Shown piece after piece: positions 30,410 through 41,267 of a DNA stretch of 64,000 nucleotides. Location: NCBI GenBank assembly GCA_963693305.1, contig OY855904.1, positions 32,328,242 to 32,392,241 on the forward strand, written 5' to 3'. The position numbers were made by a program, and so were the translations under genes. Origin of the DNA: Meandrina meandrites (lineage: Eukaryota; Cnidaria; Anthozoa; Scleractinia; Meandrinidae). The notes beneath the pieces are model-generated. The model had not been told where the DNA came from, ran no database searches, and was given only the letters and a program-made list of their open reading frames with translations. Positions within the stretch are counted from its first letter, which is position 1. The number at the start of each line of letters is the position of its first letter.

Positions 30410-31342
30410 TTATGACGCTTGGCTTTTAATGAATATCTTCTTTACTGTGCTTTTCACGAGACGACGAACTTCTCGATATCGCCAACAGTAAACTAGCGGG
30501 TTTAAAGAGGAACTTAGGCAAAGCAAGAAAATTGACACAAAATAGGCTACTAAAGTGGACATTCGCAAATTATCAACTTCCAGCAGAATACTGGCTAATA
30601 AATTTGGAAGATAACAAACAAGGAGAATAACATAGACGTAAAAAGAATTCAAAGCTGACTTCTTAACTCTAGCGGCCTCCATTGCTACACTATTCTCAAT
30701 CTGGCATTGGGTCTGTATCTGATTTTGATGATATCTAACGATCTTGTAAATACGAATGTATGCTACAGTTATCACAACAAGTCCCACAAATTCAAACGCT
30801 ACCGCTACCATGTCATTGTGGCTGGGAATTGTCATAAAGATGATTGTTCCAAGTCCACTAGCGACCCATATAATTCCCAAAGCAATATTAACACGCATCT
30901 CTGTGACGAGTTCCTGGTATCGTAGATGCAAGTGCAAAGCAAGATATCTGTCTAGCGCTATGGAGGCAATCGTGAAGAACGTACCTCCTACAACAAAAGC
31001 AGTACCCGCCATAGCTGTAGTAATAACAGATGGACAGAAACGATCAAAGTTATAGTTTTCATTTGCTACCATTTTTAGCATAACTGCGATGATAACAGCG
31101 AACATTGGTTGAATAAGCATTCCCATCGCAAGATCAGAGAGAGCCAGACTGATCAAAAACTTTTTTAAATTAGCGGGTATCGACGAGACTTTCCACAAAG
31201 CGTACGTAACAAGGAGGTTTTCAAGAGTTGCCACGATGGAGAATAGAACGTTCAGCACACAGATGAATAACATGAGCGGTTGTTGAAATGGGGTAGTTGC
31301 AGAGAATTCCTGTAATTTCTTACGGCAGTGAGCATCAATCAT
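30410..31342 (-). CDS. Intronless class A GPCR 5 (subfamily A, DRY type)
   Basis: 310 residues from the ATG at 31342 (MIDAHC; Cys6). A TTG lies further upstream in frame. TM1 has E-N at 41-42 in place of the usual G-N, keeping Asn42. SLALSDLAMG contains Asp70, RFCPSV precedes TM3, and the motif is LDRYLALHLHLRY, one of only two DRY forms here. ECL2 is IPSHND. TM6 has CYLP, TM7 NPLVY 281-285, then CWRYREVR and a basic tail of about 25 residues. Closest relative: the disrupted gene at 32937-33814, which lies next to it on the same strand (MIDA-x-C-RKKLQ, DRYLAL). Confidence 0.96.
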   Translation of the reverse strand: MIDAHCRKKLQEFSATTPFQQPLMLFICVLNVLFSIVATLENLLVTYALWKVSSIPANLKKFLISLALSDLAMGMLIQPMFAVIIAVMLKMVANENYNFDRFCPSVITTAMAGTAFVVGGTFFTIASIALDRYLALHLHLRYQELVTEMRVNIALGIIWVASGLGTIIFMTIPSHNDMVAVAFEFVGLVVITVAYIRIYKIVRYHQNQIQTQCQIENSVAMEAARVKKSALNSFYVYVILLVCYLPNLLASILLEVDNLRMSTLVAYFVSIFLLCLSSSLNPLVYCWRYREVRRLVKSTVKKIFIKSQAS

Positions 31343-32936
31343 CTTTGGGCCAAAATATCTAGCAATTAAAGCTGGCCTTTGAATTGAGGGCAAGACCTAT
31401 TAATCAGTCTGGTTAAAATTGCTGTATGGCAAAAAAGCAATTTATTTTCTCCAAAGAAAAGAATAAGCGGTCAATGAAAGTCGTTAAAATTAAATGAGGG
31501 CGTTATTGGCCAAGTTCACATGTTAAGAATTTGAATGCCTTTATCTCGAAGTCGGTGTGTAGACAGCCACAGGCATTATTTTCTATTGAAATTGAATATA
31601 ATAATAAAACTAAAATAAGAATTTAACCGAGCTATCCAAGGCTGAAGCCCACGGAGAGATGTTACATTGAACTAATCAGTAGGGGAGGGAGAGTCCTAAT
31701 TGTTAATTTGCTTAACTCTGGCTAACTCTAGTGCTCTGAATTCGAGCCATATCATAATAGAGGTCACTGCACTGTATAAGTGTGTTCTTGGGCAAGACAC
31801 TTAACTTTCAAAGTGCTACCAGCCAGGAGTAGAAATGGGTACCGTCGAATTTAATGCTGAGGTTAACCCTGCGATAGACAAGCATCCCGTTCACGGGGAG
31901 TAGAATTAATCCTAGTGAGTTTCGCTAAAAATTAAAAACCAGCAGTGTCTTGCTTTTACCAATTTTATCTCCCAATGATGCCAAACTTTTCATATTAATT
32001 AAAGAATGAGTGTCATGGCCGATGACAAAATTAAAGGCTAGTGATATTAATGTAATGCTATCTGCTTAGTCGATATAAGGAAGCAAATTTTGGATATTTT
32101 TAGAGACATGTATACCTTTTATTTGAGGTTTCATATAAAACTGTTATATAACACCAGTGATGGGAACAACAGGTGTTAGCACATCGGTTATATGTTCTTT
32201 CATTGTCGTCCAGGTTAGACATTGAATTGTTTAGCTTCATCGAAAATATCTCAAATTGAATTAAAGGATTGTTACCTTATCTTGTTGCAACCGTATTTAT
32301 CTCGCTACCCCGATAAGTTTTCATACTTTTGTCTGCCGCCATCAAAATCCAGTGTGAAGCAACCTATAGGATCACCCTGATCCCAAGTAAATCGCAAACG
32401 CGATAGCTTGCATGCGGATACATGCGGCTCGGTTTGAGATAGACTTTGACTTTTTTTCGCAGTAGGTGCAAAAATTGGATGTCGCTATTTACTGGCCAAG
32501 AAAAAAATCGGTGCAAGGTCATCGCTAATGTAGGTACCTGAAAATTTTAGAAGTGCATCTCGAAGCCACTGGGATAACTTGAAATTTACTGATATCTAAA
32601 TCTCCGTTAAGTTTTGAACAAAAGAACTGAATGTCAATCTTAAGTTTGTAAGATTTTCTTTTTCCTTCAGTACTTTTCATTACAAATGTAACCCGGGTAT
32701 GACAAAAACTGAAATAATAAATTACAGATAAATGAAAATATAGACGTTGCTGTTTACATTACGTCTGTGAATAGAATAACGCTAAAAATGCAGAAGATAA
32801 ATTATGCGAGGACACTTCAAGTAACTAAAGAAAATGAATTAAAAGGCATCATCACAAATGGCAAGAGGGAGAGTTTCGCGCTCCAACGTGACTGTTTTAA
32901 GAATACTTTAAAGCGAAATATATCAATCATTGGTCA
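31343..32936. other. Intergenic region with SINE-like repeat
   Basis: AT-rich spacer. The only recognisable part is the SINE-like segment at about 31735-31930. Short ORFs near 32767-33021 have no motif. Confidence 0.45.
31735..31930 (+). repeat. SINE-like dispersed repeat
   Basis: Contains TTCTTGGGCAAGACACTTAA, then AGGAGTAGAAATGGGTACCG, then TAACCCTGCGATAGAC and CATCCCGTTCACGGGGAGTA. This series is familiar from dispersed short repeats of marine invertebrates. I assign it from memory; a search is needed to name the family. No clear target duplication was found. Confidence 0.45.
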
Positions 32937-33814
32937 TTATTGCGCCATTTGGTTGCTAATAAATATTTTTTTCATTGTGTTTCTCACGATGTTACGAACT
33001 TCGCGATATCGCCAACAGTAAACCAAGGGATTTACGGAGGAATTTAGGAAAAGGAAAAAGCTAGATATGTAATACGCTATCAAAGTGGGCATTCGTGTAT
33101 CGTCGACTTCCAACAGAATGGTAGCTAACACATTTGGAAGATAACAAGCGAGGGAAATAATATAGACGTAAAAGGTGTTCAAAGCTGACCTCTTTACTCT
33201 GATGGCCTCCACAACTTGATAATTTTGAAACTGACGTTGATCTTGTATCTGATTTTGATGATATCTCGCTATTTTGTAAATACGAATGTATGCTATAGTT
33301 AACACATAAAGATGAACATTCCAAGTCCACTGGCGACCCATAGAATCACCAAAGCAATATTAACACGCTTCTCTGTGACAAGCTCGTGATATCGCATATG
33401 CAGAAACAAGGCCAGATATCTGTCTAGTGCGATGGCAGCAATCGTAAAAAGTGAAGTTCCTACTACAAAACCTGAACACACCATAGCTAAAGTAAGAATA
33501 TATGGACAGAACTCATCGAAATCACAGTTTCCATTCGCTGCCATATTTAGCATCACTGCTAGAATAACAGCGAACATTGGTTGAACAAGCAATCCCATCG
33601 AAAGGTCAGAGAAAGCCAGACTCAAGAAGAACTTCTTCACATTAACAGGTATCGACGAGGCTTTCGTTAAAGCGTGAATTACAAAGAGATTTCCAACAGC
33701 TGCGACAATGGAGAAAAGCACATTTATCACACAGAGGAATACCATGGCAGCTTGTTCATGTGGGACAGTTGCAGAGAATCCCTGCAATTTCTTGCGACAA
33801 AAAGCATCGATCAT
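32937..33814 (-). pseudogene. GPCR 6, frameshifted by a deletion (subfamily A, DRY type)
   Basis: The 5' part from the ATG at 33814 (MIDAFC; Cys6) encodes TM1 to TM4 normally: GN, SLAFSDLSMG, FCPYIL and DRYLALFLHMRY. After GLGMFIFM the frame runs into a stop near 33299. The reading continues in another frame from about 33300 down to 32937: IAYIRIYKIARYHQNQ, IRVKRSALN, CYLP, NPLVY and CWRYREVR. Alignment with GPCR 5 shows that about 58 nt are missing at the junction. They encoded ECL2 and the start of TM5, and 58 is not a multiple of three. Everything else is well preserved, so the loss looks recent, or the gap could be an assembly artefact. Confidence 0.9.
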
Positions 33815-34547
33815 CACAACAGCCGATATTCAAGTATTTCCAAGTTGGTGTTTTGCAGTGGGTTCAGATATCGATCTCTTAAGGCGCTTTGTTGTGTGAA
33901 AGTGGTCTGCGAGGGGAGACTTACCGATTAGGCATTTCAATGTTTAGTTGGAGAAAAAAGTTTGTTTTGTTGGAAGCTAAGGGTGCTGTGCAATCTTTTA
34001 CTAAAACACTGCAAAAACTGCTGTGTTTGAGGATTAAAGTGAGCTGTTTACTTAGCTTTTTCAATGCAAGCTGATTATCAAAGGAGGGAGTTATAATTAT
34101 TTGCTCTGGTTGCGTATTTTAGCTCTGAATGCTTAATCTCGGAATCGGCATTACTCGCTTATTAAAAAGGTTATATAATTACGTAAAATAAAATTAAAGC
34201 GAGCTATTGAAAGTTCAGCAGCTCGGGGAGCCGGGTATTTAATTGCATCATGGAGATTAATATCGCACAAAATTGCTAGTGTTCGCTATTGCCAAAAACA
34301 CAAAAACAAAAAAGAGATAGACAGATGGCTGCAGACAATTGACATGGGGATGTTGATTTTAATATATACATCATCGTCCTCTTTTCATATCATTGGTGAG
34401 AACATTTTTAATATTTGTAGGAAGATAAAGTACCTTTTTAAAGCGAAGAGCATTATTCGAGGAAGGTTCCTTAACGTTATTTAGGCCAAGGTTATTGAAG
34501 GAAATTATGCTATAATTTCCTTAATTAAACCAAATATTAGGCTATAC

Positions 34548-34649
34548 CTAGTCTGAAATGTCATCCGTCCTCTCTTCCTTACCCCCCAGAGGAGGGGCGC
34601 CCCTCCTCTGGGGGATAAGGAAGAGAGGACGGATGACATTTCAGACTAG
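34548..34649. repeat. 102-bp near-perfect palindrome without spacer
   Basis: The 51-nt left arm (34548-34598, starting CTAGTCTGAAATGTCATCC) is the reverse complement of 34599-34649 with a single C/T mismatch and no loop. Its centre is GGAGGGGC|GCCCCTCC. The 11-nt direct repeat TAGGCTATACC lies at both edges (34538-34548 and 34647-34657), compatible with a target-site duplication. Confidence 0.9.
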
Positions 34650-35487
34650 GCTATACCGATATTTTGACGTTATGCTATATATAATAAATGGTCCAAGCTT
34701 ATATCACACAAAGGTTCCCGAAAGCCGTTTTCACAGCAAAGGTGGATGCTGTCTCCGTGTTGTTGTTCCATATAGAGGTCACATATTACAATAACATATT
34801 ATGGAACTAAATTTAATTTAATTTGCCTCTGAATTCATCGCGAGTAGTTGTTTTGGCAGTGAGAATGGTTCCCTCAGAGCACTTCAGCTAAATTTTTCGC
34901 TACGAATGTTTTAATTGATGTGATGTGACAATTTATGCTAATAACTACTGATAAGTAGCCTAGAAGAGATGAAAATTAATAATAAAAGATAATATAATAT
35001 TATGTTAATGATGGATATTGCCTCTGGACTTCAGAGGTTTAAACACATTCTATAGTTGTTCCAATTAAAAACCAAACAATTACAACACAATAGCTCAATG
35101 ATAGTTGAAATTACTTTCTTTAAAGTTGCAAACACAGCGAGTAATGTCTGTTTTCTCGATTTTTCTCCACGCGTTGTTTTGTTTTAATCTGGACCGATAT
35201 TTTTTTTCGAACAGGTCAATGCCCTCCTCAAAGTCAAGGGAAAGCCAAAGCCAAGGACACTCTTGTATCGGCTGAAAATAAAACAACTAATATGACTGAT
35301 AAGTTACAATAGGGATTTAATAGGTAATATCACCCGTTATTACCATCAGTTGATATCTTTTACCTCGGTGTCGATTTGAATTTTATTTACAGTCCATCAC
35401 ATTGATGTGGACCCCATATAATATTTTATAAAAACATGTTCTATACACATGTAAACAGATAAAGGTCAACAGTGGTTGCTTCTTTAA

Positions 35488-36042
35488 AGTGCCTATGAAG
35501 TGAAAATTGTTTTTGTCTAGTTATAATATTTACCTTTTGAAAAACAAGATTCCAAAGTTTGAAACGTCTAGCTTAAAAACTAACGATTTTATAAGCGCTC
35601 AAAGTTGTGCCATTTTGACCTCAAAAATGGTCTTTGAATCGCGCGGTCAAAATACCACGTGATAATAACCTCTGACGTCACTTTGGTGCCGACGTCTTCC
35701 TCCTCTCGCTCACTGGTTTCTTCGTCTTCGGGGCTGCTAGATATTTCTGAAATTTCGCTCATTTCTGTATCGCTCGACATCTTTTCGTACTGAAAATACT
35801 CATTGGATACAAGAAACTCTGACTGTGTAAACAAATGTGAGGCACCAAAGTGACGTCACGGCCTGGTATTTTTGGATTAAACTCGACCCATTCCCCTGAC
35901 CATTTTTGAGGGTAAAATAGCACAACTTTGAGCGCTTGTAAAATCGTTAGTTTTAAAGCTAGACGTTTCAAACTTTGGAATTGCGTTTTTCGAAAGGTAA
36001 ATATTATAACTAAACAAAAACAATTTTTACTTCATATGCACT
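35488..36042. mobile_element. 555-bp TTAA-flanked foldback element
   Basis: The ends AGTGCCTATGAAGTGAAAA and the complement of ACTTCATATGCACT form inverted repeats of about 150 nt. They include CTAACGATTTTATAAGCGCT on the left and AGCGCTTGTAAAATCGTTAG on the right. TTAA is at 35484-35487 and 36043-36046. The loop carries a minus-strand frame (35589-35834, 81 codons) with an acidic stretch (MSSDTEMSEISEISSS, then EDEETSEREEED). No transposase motif; the acidic frame may be captured host sequence or chance. Confidence 0.8.
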
Positions 36043-36304
36043 TTAAATCAATAGTCTTTCCCATAACGTTAAGTTCTTGTCAGTGACAAACACTCTTTAT
36101 TTAATCAATGCTGCTATTCGCCTTTTTTGATAAATTATTCCTTTACCTGACACATCAGTATCTTAACTACACTATGCAGTGAAATTATTAAGACGAGAAA
36201 ACATTACCTGCGCCCAAAGGTGTTGGTATACATGCTTGAATTGATGTTTTCAGAAACCGACTTCAGGAACACCCGAAGAATATCATTATACATGGGTATT
36301 TTTA

Positions 36305-37237
36305 TCATGTCCTATAGTTCTTAATAAATATTTTCTTTAAAGTGTTTTTCACGATATTGCGAATCTCGCGATATCTCCAGCAGTAAATAAACGGGTTTAA
36401 AGTGGAGTTAAAGAAAATCAAAACACTAGAGACATAGTAAGCTCCCAAACTCGACATTTGCAAAATATCAATTGCAAGAAAACTCCGAGCAAACAGATGT
36501 GGAACGTAACAAGCAAGAGAAACAATAAATACGTAAAATGCATTTAAAGCCGACTTCTTTTCCCTGACGGCTATTATCGTTTCATTATTTTGAATGTGGT
36601 TTTGGCACTGTATCCGATTTTGATGATATCGTACAACTTTGTATATGCGAATATATGCTACAGTTATCAGGATAAGTCCCGCTGTGTTAACAGCTACAGC
36701 TATGATCTCGTTATGACTTGGAAGTGTCAGAAATCCAACTATTACAAGTCCACTACTAAGCCATAGAAGCACCAGTCCAATACCAACACGTTTTTCCGTG
36801 ACAAGGTGGTTATATCTTAGATGCAGAAGCAAGGCAAGAAGTCTGTCCATAGCAATGGCAGCAATCGTGAAAAATGATGATCCTGCAAGGAAGTACGTAG
36901 GGTACATGTCTGCTGAAATGACATATGGGCAGAAACAATCAAAGTCGTTGTTCCCATTCGTTATCTTACTCAGAACCACTGCCAGAATTACAGCAGACAT
37001 TGGTTGAATGAACAATCCGATCGCAAGGTCCGTTAGTGCGAGATTCAGGAACAACTTCTTTAACGTAGTGGGTATCGATGAGGCTTTCCACAAGGCATGG
37101 ATAACAAGAACATTTCCAAACATTGTCACGGGAGAGAAAAAGAAGTTAACTACAGCAATAAATAAAACTAAAGGTGGTTGTGACTGAACAACTAAAGTCA
37201 ATTCCTCTAATTTCTTACTGCAAAAATTAGCGTTCAT
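36305..37237 (-). CDS. Intronless class A GPCR 7 (subfamily A)
   Basis: 310 residues from the ATG at 37237 (MNANFC; Cys6); an upstream in-frame GTG is not used in this reading. GN 41-42, NLALTDLAIG with Asp70, CFCPYV before TM3, MDRLLALLLHLRY, ECL2 LPSHNE without Cys, ICL3 ending AVREKKSALN, CYVP in TM6, NPFIY 281-285 and CWRYREIR. The tail is basic, about 25 residues. It differs from its neighbours in TM1 (FFFSPVTMFGNV) and in having REKKS where the others have RVKKS. Confidence 0.96.
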   Translation of the reverse strand: MNANFCSKKLEELTLVVQSQPPLVLFIAVVNFFFSPVTMFGNVLVIHALWKASSIPTTLKKLFLNLALTDLAIGLFIQPMSAVILAVVLSKITNGNNDFDCFCPYVISADMYPTYFLAGSSFFTIAAIAMDRLLALLLHLRYNHLVTEKRVGIGLVLLWLSSGLVIVGFLTLPSHNEIIAVAVNTAGLILITVAYIRIYKVVRYHQNRIQCQNHIQNNETIIAVREKKSALNAFYVFIVSLACYVPHLFARSFLAIDILQMSSLGAYYVSSVLIFFNSTLNPFIYCWRYREIRNIVKNTLKKIFIKNYRT

Positions 37238-38045
37238 GTTGAGTGCAGTGAGAGAACTTCGACCTTGATCTTTGGTTTGCACTTAGACTTGCTGTCTGGC
37301 AAGACAAGCTTTCAGCCGCATAAATAGATAAAACAAGCTGCTAAACTTACCACATCCAGCAGCTGCAAAAGGATATGTAGTTAAACAGGAAAACCTTTGT
37401 TATATATAAGAAATTTGAATTGCTAAATCCTTTGGAGATCGGCGACTTGATTGGCTTTTCTTAAGAATGTTTCATAATCAAACTAGCTATGAGGTACCGA
37501 AAAACCTATCAAACTAGACTAGCTATGCTGTAGCAAAAAAACAAACAAGTATCTAGCCAATCCTGCATGTATAAACGTAAACAAAAAGCTTCAGACCATA
37601 TGCTGGGTCATCCAATTTCTTTTCGTATTTCATTTCAAGTGTTAAATTAAAAAAAAAAAATACAAATGGTGCGAAACCTTCACAGTTCACCACAAAAAGA
37701 ACAGATTGAGAACTAAAGCCGATGGAAAATGAGGTTGATGCTCTTTAGACAACGCTATCATTACCCTATGTTTACCATTATTTCCATTAGCAGAACCATT
37801 TTTGGGTTATAAAAAAGGGTAATTTTCGCTGCTAATATCGTTCGTTAGTTGAGAAGATGAAAATTAACTTTGAATGCATTTGGTGGTTGTAGTATGATGA
37901 TTTATGTTGCACAGTGTTGCTGATCATAATACGAAGCTGCAAGAGGCTCAACAATTCGTAGGATGTTGAACCGCGACTAAAAACAACGGGGTCTTCGCAT
38001 TCGAAGCACATTTGCTCTTGTTGTTTCATAAGATATTAAGCACAT

Positions 38046-38573
38046 AGTCCTCATCCTGGGCTGTCACCTTGCAGTGGTGGTGAGGCTTGGATGTCTCAAT
38101 GGCCCTAAGAGCTGTGCCGACTGGGACTCTGGTCCCTGGCAGGTCTAACCATGCCGGATTGGTTGAGGAATAGAGATCAGATAAAGAACAGCCCCTGGTC
38201 CTCCAGGTTGGGGTCGGGCGGTGGGCCAATCTCCCGCCACCTTAAAACAAAGCAGATTACAGAAACCTTAAACACTCAAAATCAACATTCTCTTGGGTCC
38301 ACTGTGGTACCTTACTTAGGTGAGCAAAACATGACGCCCTTGGGCCAGAGCCGAAAGGATGCTCCGTAGCTGACTGAGCCACTGGTGACACCGAGTACCA
38401 AGCTTAGAAAAGGGAATTGGAATGTGAGAATAATGTATGCGGCAGGGGAATCCAGACAAGTTACGAGAGCAGTGAACCAGATGAAGATCCGAATTACAGG
38501 AATAAGTGAGTGCCGATAGATAGGAGCAGGTAGAATGGAGCTGAGTTCGGGTAAAACTGTTTAAGCACATAGT
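38046..38573 (+). mobile_element. LINE 5'-end fragment between 13-bp direct repeats
   Basis: TTAAGCACATAGT occurs at 38046-38058 and 38561-38573, bracketing 502 bp. Toward its 3' end the insert encodes GNWNVRIMYAAGESRQV and GISECR, a stop, then IGAGRMELSSG. This is the N-terminal start of an APE-type endonuclease of a non-LTR retrotransposon (WNVRTM...GISE..W.G.G). The downstream endonuclease and all of the reverse transcriptase are missing, and there is no 3' tail. This is the reverse of the usual 5' truncation. Confidence 0.75.
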
Positions 38574-38908
38574 TTCTAACCAACTTTTTTTTTTTTAATT
38601 TGGGATCGCAGTGTGGTTGTGACGATCAAACAATTTTGGAAATCATTGCGATGCTAGAGGCCCGTACATGTTCACCAAGAACAGTTCCAGTCGTGTTTGG
38701 CCGGCCAACATCAGAAGTCTGCAAGCTCAATCCTAAACACGGAATCTCTTTCTCTTCATTTGGTCGTTTTGTCCCGTTTTACCAGTCTTTTGTAGAGCGT
38801 TATAGAATAAAACATATATTTACTATTTCTAATTTACATTGCTGTTTGCAGAAGAAACTTCATTTCTAACTTTACCGTAACAAACAAATTATTCTTGGGA
38901 TGGCTTCT

Positions 38909-39217
38909 AATAAATAAAATAAATAAACGGAACTAAATGGGAATTTGTAGTGGCATTTCCATAGGGTGGCGACTCATCCACTGTTCCAGATCAAATTAGA
39001 ATTTAAAAGTGTAGATATGTTTTTGAACCTAGATGAGGAATACGTTTGTTTGGTTCTCGTTCTTGCACAGAAGTTTTTTCTTCCGGGTTCTCTGTTTTTC
39101 CACCCTCCATAAAAAACAGAACTCTTCTAAATTCCAATTTGATCTGGAACAGCGGATGAAGAGCCTCTCTGAGGAGATGGCACTTAAAATTCCCATTTAA
39201 TTCCATTTATTTATTAT
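38909..39217. mobile_element. 309-bp foldback element
   Basis: The left arm AACTAAATGGGAATTTGTAG and CTGTTCCAGATCAAATTAGA pair with AAATTCCAATTTGATCTGGA and AAAATTCCCATTTAATTCCA at the right, arms of about 100 nt with mismatches. The centre is about 100 bp. Ends lie in TAATAAATAAA-type sequence, so the exact limits and target duplication are uncertain. Confidence 0.7.
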
Positions 39218-40286
39218 ATTTACTATTACCCTTCCCTTTTAAGCAATATACCCTATATATTCGCGATATTTTCTGGACTGGTTGTAAAATGCACTTCGAT
39301 CCACCTATGGGGCACCTGTAAATCCTTCATGTCAATTTATAAGTTGACACTTCTATTCATGCCCGTGGCTGGGCAATTAGCATGTGACATATATTTTGAC
39401 AATGAAAATAGCTTAAAATATCTCATAAGCTTTAATTTGTATTTTATTGGCCAAAAAACACATTTTATCGATGTGAGTTTGCTTGACGTTTTCTCTCTAA
39501 TTAAATGAACCAGCGTGTGGCAAGAGGTACGAAGAGATACGTTTCTTTCTAGCAAGTTGAATCCACTGTAGTTCTAGGAAAATTACTTTCTAACGACCAT
39601 TTATTTTCTTGACCTTCTTGGAAAAGGTGAAATCAATAAAACCCTCACCACGAATCGTTGAATCGTATTTCCAACAGGACTACGCAACAAACACTTCAGT
39701 TTTTAATTAAAGGGATCGCCCCTGCACAAACAATTTGTGTGTACAGGTGCAGAAATGTTTTCTTTTAATTTGGTTCTCACTTGTTTTGAATATTCGCTTT
39801 ATGTTGAAAGGATTTCTTGTGCATTCGCCTATTGAACAAGAGGTCACGTAGAAACTATGTCAACTTTTGTTGTTAGACGGTAACAACGTTCTAGAAGAAG
39901 AAATATTAAGCCGAATACTGAAAAAAATAATTGTGAAGAGTCGTTTAATTTTCTATTTCTCTTTTAAGAAATTCTAGAAGTTCGTGAATTCACTATTATC
40001 TTGGTAATCTTCAAAAGTCTATAAAAAAAGAAACAACTAACGATCGAGTGAAGTTGAAATGAATCATTTTTTATAAAAGAAAATGAAAGAAAAAATGGCG
40101 GATAAATTTAACTTGTTCCATACGGTAAATAAAGTGTTTGCCATTTAAACAAACAGATCTCAGCATTGTATACCACGTTTATTTCGATCCATATAACATT
40201 AGGGTGGTAAATAAGCGCAAAAGTACACGTTTTTCGGCATATGAGGGTGAAACAAAAGGCTTTCTTGTTGTATCAAGTGGGGATAT

Positions 40287-41267
40287 ATGGCCGTTCAAAT
40301 CTGCAGTACACGTTTGGAAGAACTTATCAAACTAGCTGAATTTCAAAATCGTTTTCTGTTGTCCCTTTGTGTATTGAACTTTGTGTTTTGCATTGTGGCT
40401 ATTCTTGGAAATCTTCTGGTCATTCGCGCCTTATGGAAAGCCACACTGATGTCTCCAACTTTAAAAGCGATGTTTATGAGTCTTGCCTTCTCTGATCTCG
40501 CTGTGGGATTATTTGTTCAACCAATGCACGGTGCTATCATCGCAGTCATATTATACAAGGCCGCGAGCGGAAATCATAACGTTGGCTTCCTCTGTCCGAC
40601 TTTCGTAACGATGTACTTATCTTCTGCATACTTTTTCGCAGTGGCATCCTTCTTTTCCATAGTAACCATTGCTGTCGACAGACTCCTCGCTGTTTCTCTG
40701 CATCTACGTTATAACGAATTTGTGACAACGAAACGTGTTGTGGTCGTCCAAGGTTTGTTGTGGTTAACCAGTGCACTTATAACATCAGTTTATATTATTC
40801 TTCCAGACTACAACGACATCGTAGCTGTGGTTCTGGAAGTCTTGGGTCTTCTTGTTACCAGTGTCGCATACTTTCGGATTTACAAAGTGGCGCGATATCA
40901 CCAAAACAAAATACGCAGCCAGTGTCAGGTTAATAATGATTTGGAAACAATGAAAGTGGCGCGAGTTAAAAGATCAGCGTATAACGCATTTTTCGTTTAT
41001 GCCGTATTTATCTTGTGCTATATACCGAATATATTTTGTGGGATTTTGCTGGTAGCTTCGGACTTTCACTTGTCATTAATAACAGCTTTTTATATCACAA
41101 TTTTTCTAATTTATCTCAACTCATCCGTAAACCTTCTTGTTTATTGCTGGCGATATCGAGAGATCCGACAAATTGTCAAAGCAACCATAGCGAAGATATT
41201 CAAATTGAATTATACTGAAAACGAGGTGATCAACTTGAGAGCATCGTACTCTACCTGTCAAGAATGA
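40287..41267 (+). CDS. Intronless class A GPCR 8 (subfamily B)
   Basis: 326 residues from the ATG at 40287 (MAVQIC; Cys6). Residues LEELIKLAEFQNRFLLSLCV are nearly identical in GPCR 3 and 9. GN 41-42, SLAFSDLAVG with Asp70, FLCPTF before TM3, VDRLLAVSLHLRY, ECL2 LPDYND with no Cys, ICL3 with RVKRSAYN, CYIP in TM6. TM7 ends NLLVY 282-286 (no NPxxY proline), then CWRYREIR and a tail of about 40 residues with NEVINLR. Convergent with the minus-strand cluster; a tandem partner of GPCR 9. Confidence 0.96.
   Translation: MAVQICSTRLEELIKLAEFQNRFLLSLCVLNFVFCIVAILGNLLVIRALWKATLMSPTLKAMFMSLAFSDLAVGLFVQPMHGAIIAVILYKAASGNHNVGFLCPTFVTMYLSSAYFFAVASFFSIVTIAVDRLLAVSLHLRYNEFVTTKRVVVVQGLLWLTSALITSVYIILPDYNDIVAVVLEVLGLLVTSVAYFRIYKVARYHQNKIRSQCQVNNDLETMKVARVKRSAYNAFFVYAVFILCYIPNIFCGILLVASDFHLSLITAFYITIFLIYLNSSVNLLVYCWRYREIRQIVKATIAKIFKLNYTENEVINLRASYSTCQE

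Larger units (their letters stand above)
33815..36304. other. Intergenic region with palindromes
   Basis: Holds the 102-bp palindrome at 34548-34649 and the foldback element at 35488-36042. Otherwise AT-rich with no supported gene. Confidence 0.5.
37238..40286. other. Intergenic region with LINE fragment and foldback element
   Basis: Separates the minus-strand receptors from the plus-strand subfamily B genes. It holds the 502-bp LINE 5' fragment (38059-38560) and the foldback element at 38909-39217. I see nothing else recognisable. Confidence 0.5.

Noticed and set aside
38151..38369. Plus-strand ORF as an independent gene
   Set aside because: It lies in the LINE 5' fragment and has no support outside that element.
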